A DNA stretch of 64,000 bases. It comes from Gillisella vitis. GTDB taxonomy: Bacteria; Pseudomonadota; Alphaproteobacteria; Rhizobiales; Rhizobiaceae. Numbering within the stretch: position 1 is the stretch's first letter; each line of letters opens with the position of its first letter. The notes beneath the pieces are model-generated. The model made no database searches and had not been told where the DNA came from. It saw only the letters and a list, made by a program, of their open reading frames with translations. Shown in pieces: positions 28,184 to 36,249 of this stretch. The DNA is taken from NCBI GenBank assembly GCA_009744235.1, contig WPHV01000019.1, positions 1 to 64,000 of the forward strand. The letters run 5' to 3'. The position numbers were made by a program, and so were the translations under genes.

Positions 28184-29217
28184 GGGGTCAGACCGGCTAG
28201 TTGCGGCCTGTCACCGGACTTGCCCGGCTGAATGTTGAGCATTTCGGTTTCCGGCCACCAGTCACCGGCCACCCAATAGGCCCAGCCAACCCAGCGATCC
28301 GGGTTGTTCTCCACCACAGCCACCATGTCCTTGATGCCCTTGACGCAGGGCTCTCCACCCGGCGCGCCGAATTCGCCGAGATAGCCACGCTTGTCATTCT
28401 TGCGCAGCCAATTCGTGAAGGCCTCGATGGCGGCAACGGCGTCGCCTGCCCGGCTGCATTCATCCTTGGTACCGGAAAAATCCGCGTCGAAATACTGGTG
28501 AACCTCATAGGCATAATTATTGCCGGGGTCCTTCACGCCCAGCATGACCTCGCCATTAGCACCGCCATAGCCATCGCTTTGCCAGCTATGCGCACCTGTC
28601 CAGGACACGCCCGGCACGAGAATGAGATTTTTCGCCCCAACCTGGCGAATGGCGGAAATGGCGGCATTGGCTGCCGGAAGCCATTGGCTGGCGGGCATGT
28701 CATAGGGCTCATTCATCAAGCCGAAAACGATGGTCTGGTCATTGGCATAGTGAGCGGCCAGCCGCATCCACAAATCCGCGAAGGCATCGACAGGCACGTC
28801 CGGGCCATTGATCTGCTTTTGATGATAGACCGCGAAATTATGCGGATCGAGCACGACCCGCAGATGCGCCGCCTTCAGCTGCGCAACGGCTGTATCCAGG
28901 CGTTTCAGCTCGTCAGCGTCGAAGGCACTATTGAGCTTGGGTTGCAGACGTTCCCATTTAAAGGGAAGGCGCACGGAGTTGAAGCCTTTCTCGGCAAAGT
29001 AATCGATGGTCCTGGCACTGGGATAGGTATAGGCCCTGTCCGGTGCCCCGCCAATCTCGCCGAATTCCGCGCCAGAAAGGTTGACCCCTCGCATGCAGGC
29101 CTGACCGGCCCAAGCCTGCCCGCTGATGACCGGTGCCACCGAAAGCGTGAGAGCCACAGACATGGTTATGGTTCTTTTCAACACGCTCTCATACCTGTCC
29201 GTCGTCATCGCTGCCAT
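28126..29217 (-). CDS. Secreted GH5 endoglucanase-like hydrolase
   Basis: A 363-residue glycoside hydrolase family 5 protein. A signal peptide ends near Ala37 (SGQAWA), so it is exported. The TIM barrel carries RGVNLSGAEFG at the start and VRLPFKWERLQP. The acid/base Glu170 is in GLMNEPYD and the nucleophile Glu282 in YLGEFGAPGG. An ATG at 29217 preceded by GAGGA is preferred over longer forms that would bury the signal peptide. It closes the polysaccharide locus and could trim the exported polymer or cut beta-1,4-glucan; specificity is uncertain. The last 19 codons lie inside the 3' end of the polymerase gene. Confidence 0.85.
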   Translation of the reverse strand: MAAMTTDRYESVLKRTITMSVALTLSVAPVISGQAWAGQACMRGVNLSGAEFGEIGGAPDRAYTYPSARTIDYFAEKGFNSVRLPFKWERLQPKLNSAFDADELKRLDTAVAQLKAAHLRVVLDPHNFAVYHQKQINGPDVPVDAFADLWMRLAAHYANDQTIVFGLMNEPYDMPASQWLPAANAAISAIRQVGAKNLILVPGVSWTGAHSWQSDGYGGANGEVMLGVKDPGNNYAYEVHQYFDADFSGTKDECSRAGDAVAAIEAFTNWLRKNDKRGYLGEFGAPGGEPCVKGIKDMVAVVENNPDRWVGWAYWVAGDWWPETEMLNIQPGKSGDRPQLAGLTPYLRDFSAAAGDCPSLRSR

Positions 29218-29576
29218 TTTCTTATCCTCGTTTTTCGTTCTGTCACGCAGGCAGCTGTTGTGCTGGCAAACAGCGACTGGACCTATTTGCGCTGTCATTC
29301 GGCGCCCTAACCCGACGTTGCGACACAATTCGGCGCATGAAGACGCAATCGGACCACCTTTTGCCCCACAAACCCGGCAGTTTCATTCTCACGGCCTTCG
29401 ACACTTTTCCTTAAAAGAAAAATAGTTTACTAGGCTGAGGCAAGAACCCCTGGATTGATCGGGATTGACAATGGATTATGCATCATAAATCAGAAGGCTA
29501 ACAACCCGCTTCTTCAGGCGGAGGACGCTTTAACGGAAAGAGGCCGTACAAACCGGCCACATCAGAGGAAGACGAG

Positions 29577-30461
29577 ATGACGAGTTATGTTCTGACGGTA
29601 TCCTGCCCATCCAAGCGCGGCATTGTCGCGGCCCTTTCCGGATATCTGGCGGAAATGGGATGCAATATCGTTGACAGCTCGCAATTCGACGATCTGGGGA
29701 CCGACCGGTTTTTCATGCGCGTCAGCTTCATTTCCGAACAGGGCGCAAGCCGCGAAACAATCGAGGCGGGCTTGACACCCGTTGTCGATAATTTCCAGAT
29801 GGAGATCGGACTTTACGATGCGACAGAGCGGGTCAAGGTTCTACTGATGGTGTCACGCTTCGGCCATTGCCTGAACGACCTTTTGTACCGCTGGAAAATC
29901 GGCGCCCTGCCCATCGATATCGTCGGCGTGGTCTCCAACCATTTCGACTACCAGAAGGTCGTCGTGAACCACGACATTCCCTTCCACCATATTCCAGTGA
30001 CCAAGGCCAACAAGCCACAAGCCGAAGCCCGCATCATGGATATCGTCGAACAGACCGGCACCGAGCTGATCGTCCTCGCCCGCTATATGCAGATCCTGTC
30101 GGACCAGATGTGCCAGAAGATGTCAGGCCGGATCATCAATATCCACCATTCCTTTCTGCCAAGCTTCAAAGGCGCCAATCCCTACAAGCAGGCCTTCGAG
30201 CGCGGCGTGAAGCTGATCGGGGCCACCGCCCATTATGTCACCGCCGATCTCGATGAGGGCCCGATCATCGAGCAGGATGTCGCGCGTGTCACCCATGCCC
30301 AGAACGCCGAGGATTACGTGTCGATCGGCCGCGATGTGGAAAGCCAGGTTCTCGCCCGCGCCATCCACGCCCATATCCATCACCGCACCTTCATCAACGG
30401 CAACAAGAGCGTGGTTTTTCCAGCCAGCCCAGGCTCCTATGCGTCGGAACGCATGGGATAA
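29577..30461 (+). CDS. purU: Formyltetrahydrofolate deformylase
   Basis: A 294-residue PurU, hydrolysing 10-formyltetrahydrofolate to formate and tetrahydrofolate to balance one-carbon pools. The N-terminal ACT domain (VLTVSCPSKRGIVAALSGYLAEMGCNI, about 4-80) senses glycine or methionine in the E. coli enzyme. The catalytic domain has RFGHCLNDLLYRW, VVSNHFDY, LARYMQILS and INIHHSFLPSFKGANPY, with the His and later Asp of the formyltransferase fold. An AGGAAG box is 6 bases before the ATG. It is monocistronic. A 5-bp stem (GGCCG/CGGCC) lies just before the ribosome-binding site. Confidence 0.95.
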   Translation: MTSYVLTVSCPSKRGIVAALSGYLAEMGCNIVDSSQFDDLGTDRFFMRVSFISEQGASRETIEAGLTPVVDNFQMEIGLYDATERVKVLLMVSRFGHCLNDLLYRWKIGALPIDIVGVVSNHFDYQKVVVNHDIPFHHIPVTKANKPQAEARIMDIVEQTGTELIVLARYMQILSDQMCQKMSGRIINIHHSFLPSFKGANPYKQAFERGVKLIGATAHYVTADLDEGPIIEQDVARVTHAQNAEDYVSIGRDVESQVLARAIHAHIHHRTFINGNKSVVFPASPGSYASERMG

Positions 30462-30727
30462 CCAGGCATTTACGGATTGAGTCGGACCGCACCTGAGGCG
30501 AAATCGGCTCTTTCCACACCTCAAACGTTTATTGCCCATGTTATTTTATGGATGAGCGATGGACGCGCGGATTCTCTCTGCTAGAGTTTGTCATGAAACA
30601 TGGTTATCGGCTTTCCAATGCGAGAAACCAAAAGAAGACAGACATGAGCTTGCATGATGCAGGTCGGACCGGAGTTCAGACCGGACAGGCCCAGCTCTCA
30701 GCCGATTGATTCTGCAGGAGGCAGTCC

Positions 30728-33652
30728 ATGCCAAACACCCTTCTCTTTCAGCGCACTGGGCTTGCGCGGCCTCACGTGACGCTTGAGGCGGCAGTGACCC
30801 TGCTGAAAGAGCAGTATGGCCTTGAAGGCACCGTCAAGGAGCTGGGTTCGCAACAGGACCGCAATTTCCGCGTGGATACCGGTGATCGCCGCTTCGTTCT
30901 GAAAATCTGCCGCCAGGAATATGCGAGCATCGAACTGGAAGCCCAGAATGCGGCCTTGCGGCATCTGACGCAAATCCCCGATGCCCCGAAGGCCCCGGAA
31001 CCGGTACCCTCCCTCAGCGGAGAGGAGATCGTGGCCGTCACGCTTGATGAGGAAAGCTATTACGCCCGCCTGCTGACCTATATCGAGGGCGAATCCCTTA
31101 GCCAGCGAAGCTATCTTGCGCCTGCGACCATGCGCGCCATCGGCAGCTTTTGCGCCCGCATGGCGTTGGCACTGACCGATTTCGACCATCCCGGCCTGGA
31201 GCGGGACCTGCAATGGGACCTGCGGCGTGCCGGACCGGTCACCTTGCATCTGCTGGCCTCCGTCAGCGAACCAAAACGCCGTGACGATGTCGCCAAGGCG
31301 ATGATCGTCACCATGCGTCATATCAATCCGTTGCTGGGCGACCTGCGCCTTCAGGCCGTGCATCACGACTTGACCGGCGACAACATCATGGGCGCGCCCG
31401 ATGCCGCCGGTCGGCTTCTGCCGCAAGCCGTGATCGATTTCGGTGATCTGGTGACCGGCTGGCTGGTGGGTGACCTTGCCGTCACCTGCGCGGCACTCTT
31501 GCACCAGGCCGATGGCGATCCCTTCGGTGTGCTGCCGGTTATCCAGGCCTTTCACGCGCTTTATCCGTTGAATGAAGCCGAGATCAAAGCCCTTTGGCCC
31601 CTTATCGTCGCGCGCGCCGCCGTGCTGGTGGCCAGCAGCGAGCAGCAATTGTCAATCGATCCCGACAATGATTATGTTTTCAGCAATCTGGAACATGAAC
31701 GGGAAATTTTCACCCTCGCCACCTCCCTGCCCTTCTCGGTCATGGAAGCAGCGATCTTGGCGGCGCTTGGCCAGGAACAACCGGAGGAGCACCCGGTGCT
31801 TGGCCGGCTTCTGCCCGGTATCGATCCGCTCAGCGTGCACCTGACCGACCTGTCCACTCTCAGCCCCGCGCTGATCGAGGACGATTGGGCGGATGCCCAG
31901 ATCGACTGGAAGCTGCTGGCCAAGGCCGCCGCCGATACCGGCGTTGCCGCAACCCGCTACGGTGAATGCCGCCTGTCCTATACAAGGCTTTTATCACCGC
32001 GCATGCCAGCAACCTTTGCGCTGCATGTCGATGCCTGCCTGCCAGCGGGAACCGAGGCCGTTGTGCCCTTCGATTGCGTGCTGAAGCGCACCAGCCAGCA
32101 CTTCATCTTGATGGCGCCGGATCTGGCCCTGCATATCCATGGGCTGGAATGCCAGTTTGAAGACGGCACGCCATTGCAGGCGGGAACGCCACTCGGCCGG
32201 ATTGCCGGTGCCGAAGGGTCCGTGGGCGGGCTGCGATTGCAGCTGTGCCGCGACACCGACCTCGTGCCGCCACTTTTTGCCAGACCCGATCACGCCTATG
32301 CGTGGCGGCGCGTCTGCCTGTCGCCCGCCGCCTTGTTCGGCGTCGATCTGGATGCGCCGTTGGCAAGCGGCGAAGCCCTGCTTGCGACCCGCAGCCAGCA
32401 TTTTGCCAGCCCGCAAAAGCACTATTATGCCCATCCGCCGCAGATCGAGCGTGGTTTTGGTGAGCATCTGTTCGACATGGCGGGCCGCGCCTATCTTGAT
32501 ATGGTCAATAATGTCGCCACCGTCGGCCATGGCTACCCCCGTCTTGCCCATGCCGCCTGGGCGCAGTGGTCGCGTCTCAACACCAATTCCCGCTTTCATT
32601 ACCGCGCCGTCGCCGAATTTTCTGAGCGGTTGGCAAGCCTTGCGCCGGAAGGACTGGACACGGTCTTCCTGGTCAATAGCGGCTCGGAAGCCGTGGACCT
32701 CGCCATCCGGCTTGCCTGGGCAGCCAGCGGCAAACGCAACATCGTCAGCCTGAAGGAAGCCTATCACGGCTGGACCATGGCGAGCGACGCGGTCTCCACC
32801 TCGATTGCCGATAATCCCCGCGCCCTGGAAACCAGGCCGGACTGGGTATGGCCCGTCACCGCGCCCAACAGCTATCGCGGCCCGTATAAAGGGCCAGACA
32901 GCGCTGCCGCCTATGTCGCTGAGGTGGAAAAGACGCTGGAGGACATCGATGCCGCAGGTGCGGGTCTGGCCGGATTCATTGCCGAAAGCCTGTTTGGCAA
33001 TGCTGGCGGCATCGCCTTGCCGCCCGGCTATCTCCAGGGCGTCTATCCCTTGATCCGGGCGCGCGGTGGGCTATGCATCGCCGATGAAGTTCAGGTCGGC
33101 TATGGCCGCCTCGGCCATCATTTCTGGGGTTTCGAGCAGCAGGGCATCATCCCTGATATCATCACTATCGCCAAGGGCATGGGCAATGGCCAGCCGCTCG
33201 GCGCCGTCATCACCACCAAGGCGATTGCCGATGCCTTCGAGCAGGACGGTTATTTCTTCTCATCCTCCGGCGGCAGCCCGGTCAGTTCGGTGATCGGCAT
33301 GACGGTGCTGGACATCATGCGCGACGAAAACTTGCAGGACAATGCCCGCGATGTCGGCGATTTCCTGCGCGAAAAACTGGAGGATCTGGTTGCCGTCCAT
33401 CCCCTGGCTGGTGCCGTGCACGGCATGGGGCTTTATCTCGGCCTCGAACTGGTCCGCGACCGCCAGACGCTGGAACCGGCGGCCCAGGAGACCGCCGCGA
33501 TCTGCGAACGGCTGCTCGACCTCGGCATCATCATGCAGCCGACCGGTGACCATCTCAACGTCTTGAAGATCAAGCCGCCGCTCTGCTTGACCTATGAAAG
33601 CGCCAGCTTCTTCGTGGCCATGCTGGACAAGGTCCTGACCGAAGGCTGGTAG
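30728..33652 (+). CDS. Kinase / M23-like / class III aminotransferase fusion (putative phosphoamine lyase)
   Basis: A 974-residue three-part protein. Residues about 20-350 are an aminoglycoside phosphotransferase-like kinase, with catalytic loop VHHDLTGDN (Asp214) and VIDFGDL. Residues about 420-530 are a beta-rich segment like an M23 peptidase or lipoyl-type domain (TPLQAGTPLGRIAG). Residues about 560-974 are a class III PLP enzyme with IADEVQVGYGR and the PLP Lys816 in IAKGMGNGQP. Animal relatives are separate hydroxylysine kinase and phosphoethanolamine or phosphohydroxylysine phospho-lyase, so a kinase-then-lyase pathway for an amino alcohol is likely. The exact substrate is unknown. GGAGG lies 7 bases before the ATG. 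Confidence 0.85.
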   Translation: MPNTLLFQRTGLARPHVTLEAAVTLLKEQYGLEGTVKELGSQQDRNFRVDTGDRRFVLKICRQEYASIELEAQNAALRHLTQIPDAPKAPEPVPSLSGEEIVAVTLDEESYYARLLTYIEGESLSQRSYLAPATMRAIGSFCARMALALTDFDHPGLERDLQWDLRRAGPVTLHLLASVSEPKRRDDVAKAMIVTMRHINPLLGDLRLQAVHHDLTGDNIMGAPDAAGRLLPQAVIDFGDLVTGWLVGDLAVTCAALLHQADGDPFGVLPVIQAFHALYPLNEAEIKALWPLIVARAAVLVASSEQQLSIDPDNDYVFSNLEHEREIFTLATSLPFSVMEAAILAALGQEQPEEHPVLGRLLPGIDPLSVHLTDLSTLSPALIEDDWADAQIDWKLLAKAAADTGVAATRYGECRLSYTRLLSPRMPATFALHVDACLPAGTEAVVPFDCVLKRTSQHFILMAPDLALHIHGLECQFEDGTPLQAGTPLGRIAGAEGSVGGLRLQLCRDTDLVPPLFARPDHAYAWRRVCLSPAALFGVDLDAPLASGEALLATRSQHFASPQKHYYAHPPQIERGFGEHLFDMAGRAYLDMVNNVATVGHGYPRLAHAAWAQWSRLNTNSRFHYRAVAEFSERLASLAPEGLDTVFLVNSGSEAVDLAIRLAWAASGKRNIVSLKEAYHGWTMASDAVSTSIADNPRALETRPDWVWPVTAPNSYRGPYKGPDSAAAYVAEVEKTLEDIDAAGAGLAGFIAESLFGNAGGIALPPGYLQGVYPLIRARGGLCIADEVQVGYGRLGHHFWGFEQQGIIPDIITIAKGMGNGQPLGAVITTKAIADAFEQDGYFFSSSGGSPVSSVIGMTVLDIMRDENLQDNARDVGDFLREKLEDLVAVHPLAGAVHGMGLYLGLELVRDRQTLEPAAQETAAICERLLDLGIIMQPTGDHLNVLKIKPPLCLTYESASFFVAMLDKVLTEGW

Positions 33653-33674
33653 CACAGGCTTCGCCTGATGACGC

Positions 33675-33911
33675 TTAGAAAGCGGTAAACGTCATTGTCG
33701 TCAGCGAACGGACCACGCCGGGTACGGCCGAAATCTGTTCGTTGACGAATTTGCCGACGTCCTGCCCATCCTCGATATAGACCTTTATCAGCAGATCATA
33801 TTCGCCCGAGGTGGAATAAAGTTCTGAGACGATCTCCGCCTTATAGATCGCATCGGCCACCTCATAGGTCTTGCCGGGAACACATTGCAACTGAACGAAA
33901 ATGGGTTTCAT
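33675..33911 (-). CDS. Stand-alone Lrp/AsnC ligand-binding (RAM) domain
   Basis: A 78-residue protein consisting only of the ACT-like RAM domain of Lrp/AsnC regulators: FVQLQCVPGKTYEVADAI, then STSGEYDLLIKVY and VPGVVRSLTTMTF. No DNA-binding helix-turn-helix is present. Such proteins form decamers and bind amino acids; a few modulate Lrp-type regulators. It is convergent with the kinase/aminotransferase gene, 22 bases apart, and separated from the MerR-type gene by 182 bases. A link to amine metabolism is a guess from position only. Confidence 0.88.
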   Translation of the reverse strand: MKPIFVQLQCVPGKTYEVADAIYKAEIVSELYSTSGEYDLLIKVYIEDGQDVGKFVNEQISAVPGVVRSLTTMTFTAF

Positions 33912-34093
33912 GGAAATAGATCCTGAGATTGCGCGTCGAAAAGTCTGAGAGACCGTGCAGGCAATGCCTGAGAAAACAATGCCACACTGTCTTTATCCGA
34001 TACCGCAAATACAAGCGGGATGTCACCCTGCAATCGCAGGTCTCGCCTGCGCATGGATGCACAGGCGAACGGCAATCCTCCAGTCAGCAGCAC

Positions 34094-35125
34094 TTATGGA
34101 TGAGGCCTGAAGGCAACAACACCCCGGCTGCGTGCCCGAACTTCCGGTGAGGCGAGACATGTGGAAAGGGCCTCATAGCCGGGCGCACCGGGATAAGGGG
34201 CGACTACGCTTGGTGGGCTGTGGTTCGCCGGGCAAAAAATGATGGCTTCGTCCCCCGTCACCGCATCCAGGTCGAGGATCGACGCCGATCGGGTCATGAG
34301 AAACAGCGGACGTGACTGGGAGCAGTGATGGCGCAGGTAACAGGTCAACGCCTCCTGCGTGGCGCGATCCAGGCCATCCTCCACCATGTCGATAACCAGG
34401 CAGGCCGGGCCGTGCGCTTCCAGCCCGACCAGAAGGGCCGTCAAGGCATCAGAAGGAACAGCCCCTTCCTCCATAAGCCAAGCCAAGGCCCGCTCAATCC
34501 TTTCCTTTAAAGACTGATCGGCATCGAGGCTCGCCTTCGCCGCACTGCCCATGTCCTCAAGCCGGTCCAGACCAAGGAATGCTGCATCAGGCAAGGCGGC
34601 GGCGATGGCATGGGCAAGCCTGGTCTTGCCGCAGCCGAGTGGTCCGACAATATAATTGATTGGACGAATATCCAGCAGCTCGAAGCGTTCTCCACCCCAC
34701 GGCCACGGAAGATCCAGAGCAAGCCGAACGTCGCCACTGCGACGCGACAGACCCATCAAATCGGCAAATGACGGGACTATCCCGACGGCTATATCCTGGC
34801 GCAGCGCCCGGATTTTCTCCAGGGCTTGCGCGGTCTGCCGGATGGTCCGTTCAAGCGCGGACTGATGCCGCGCGAAAGCCGGTTCGAGGCATTGCGGGTC
34901 CCCTTCCAGCACGCGCTTGACCTCTGCAAGACTGAGGCCCAGATCTCGCAGGGCAATGATGTCCGTGGCGCGAGCCATTTCGGCGGGACCGTAAGTCCTC
35001 CATCCCGCAGTGGTGCGGACCGGCGTTATCAACCCTTTCTGCTCGTAGAGCCGCAGGGCCTTCATGGATACGCCGAGCCGGCTCGCGGCCTCGGAAGCAT
35101 TGAGATATTGAGCGGAATATGTCAC
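34094..35125 (-). CDS. MerR-type regulator fused to a P-loop ATPase domain
   Basis: A 343-residue protein with an unusual layout. Residues 8-75 are a MerR winged helix (LNASEAASRLGVSMKALRLYEQKGLITP, then GWRTYG). Residues about 80-112 form the dimerising helix. The effector part (150-300) is a P-loop domain with Walker A GPLGCGKT (161-168) and Walker B CLVIDMVEDGLD (Asp246). MerR proteins usually carry small metal- or drug-binding domains here. The GTG at 35125 is backed by GAGG 7 bases upstream; no ATG with better support is seen. It is divergent from the ligase-associated exonuclease gene. A nucleotide-sensing regulator of DNA repair is possible, but this is inference. Confidence 0.78.
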   Translation of the reverse strand: MTYSAQYLNASEAASRLGVSMKALRLYEQKGLITPVRTTAGWRTYGPAEMARATDIIALRDLGLSLAEVKRVLEGDPQCLEPAFARHQSALERTIRQTAQALEKIRALRQDIAVGIVPSFADLMGLSRRSGDVRLALDLPWPWGGERFELLDIRPINYIVGPLGCGKTRLAHAIAAALPDAAFLGLDRLEDMGSAAKASLDADQSLKERIERALAWLMEEGAVPSDALTALLVGLEAHGPACLVIDMVEDGLDRATQEALTCYLRHHCSQSRPLFLMTRSASILDLDAVTGDEAIIFCPANHSPPSVVAPYPGAPGYEALSTCLASPEVRARSRGVVAFRPHP

Positions 35126-35150
35126 GAATCACCTCGTTCGCTGTTGACCG

Positions 35151-35162
35151 CCATACGTATGG
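35151..35162. promoter_or_regulatory. Perfect palindrome in the MerR/exonuclease divergent promoter
   Basis: CCATACGTATGG is a perfect 12-bp palindrome lying directly behind a plus-strand TTGACC (35144-35149). MerR proteins bind dyads between the -35 and -10 elements, so it is a candidate operator. No good -10 box was found for either strand. Confidence 0.35.
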
Positions 35163-35235
35163 AAGCAGCCCCAAGGGACAGGTCAAGAGCAAATTCGCTC
35201 TACACTTCTCAAGCCTCCCGCCCTATTTTAGCATC

Positions 35236-36249
35236 ATGATCAAGCCCGAGGCCCTGCTGCATCCGACCCCTGCCGGTCTCTATTGTCCGACCGGCGATTT
35301 TCATGTCGATCCGGTAAGGCCTGTGGCCCGGGCGCTGATTACGCATGGCCATTCCGACCATGCCCGCGCTGGCCATGATAAAGTGCTGGCCACACGGCAG
35401 ACGCTCGACATCATGGCATTACGCTACGGTGCGGACTTTGCCGGATCGTCCCAGGCGATTGATTTTGGCGAAACCGTCACGATGGACGGCGTTGCCGTCG
35501 GTTTTCACCCAGCTGGACACGTTCTGGGGTCGGCGCAGATTTCGATTGAGCGGCTGGGAACCCGCATCGTCGTTTCCGGCGATTACAAACGTCGGCCCGA
35601 TGCCACTTGTGCGGCCTTCGTGCCTGTACCTTGCGATGTGTTCATCACTGAGGCAACCTTTGCGCTGCCGGTCTTTCACCATCCCGATCCGGCATTGGAA
35701 ATCGGCAAGCTTTTGCGGTCGCTGGAACAGTTTCCGCAGCGCAGCCATCTGGTTGGGGCCTATGCGCTGGGCAAGGCGCAGCGGGTGATCTCGCTGATCC
35801 GTCAAGCGGGCTATGACAAGCCGATCTATATTCATGGTGCGCTCGCCAAGCTCTGCGACTATTACCAGAGCCAGGGCATCGAGCTGGGAGAATTGCGCCC
35901 CGCAACGGTGGAAAGCGGCGGTTCCAGCCATTTCGAAGGCGCTATCGTCATTGGCCCGCCTTCGGCTTTTGCCGATCGCTGGGCGCGGCGCTTTCACGAT
36001 CCACTGCCGATTTTCGCCTCTGGCTGGATGATGGTGCGCCAAAGGGCCAAGCAGCGCGGGGTCGAATTGCCGCTGGTGATTTCCGATCATTGCGACTGGC
36101 CGGAACTGATCGAGACGATTAGCGAATTGCAACCCGGTGCCGTCTGGGTCACGCATGGGCGCGAAGAGGCGCTGGTGCGCTGGTGCGAGTTGAACGGTAT
36201 TGCCGCCAAGCCGCTGCATCTGGTTGGCTATGAAGACGAGGGCGATTGA
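35236..36249 (+). CDS. Ligase-associated metallo-beta-lactamase exonuclease
   Basis: A 337-residue MBL-fold nuclease of the SNM1/CPSF type found next to bacterial ATP-dependent DNA ligases. The metal motif is THGHSDHA (HxHxDH), followed by PAGHVLGSAQ, SGDYKRRPDA and later VISDHCDWPE. It should trim DNA ends for the partner ligase. The ATG at 35236 is chosen because the conserved LLHPTPAGLYCPTG begins just after; the ribosome-binding site is weak. Its stop TGA overlaps the ATG of the ligase gene, so the two are coupled. The Lhr-like helicase usually accompanying this pair is not in the window. Confidence 0.9.
   Translation: MIKPEALLHPTPAGLYCPTGDFHVDPVRPVARALITHGHSDHARAGHDKVLATRQTLDIMALRYGADFAGSSQAIDFGETVTMDGVAVGFHPAGHVLGSAQISIERLGTRIVVSGDYKRRPDATCAAFVPVPCDVFITEATFALPVFHHPDPALEIGKLLRSLEQFPQRSHLVGAYALGKAQRVISLIRQAGYDKPIYIHGALAKLCDYYQSQGIELGELRPATVESGGSSHFEGAIVIGPPSAFADRWARRFHDPLPIFASGWMMVRQRAKQRGVELPLVISDHCDWPELIETISELQPGAVWVTHGREEALVRWCELNGIAAKPLHLVGYEDEGD

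Noticed and set aside
28201..29310. 369-codon plus-strand frame opposite the GH5 gene
   Set aside because: The GH5 protein has signal peptide and both catalytic Glu; the antisense frame is featureless.
29329..29576. A folate or glycine riboswitch before purU
   Set aside because: The gap has only a short GGCCG/CGGCC stem and no conserved aptamer blocks that I recognise.
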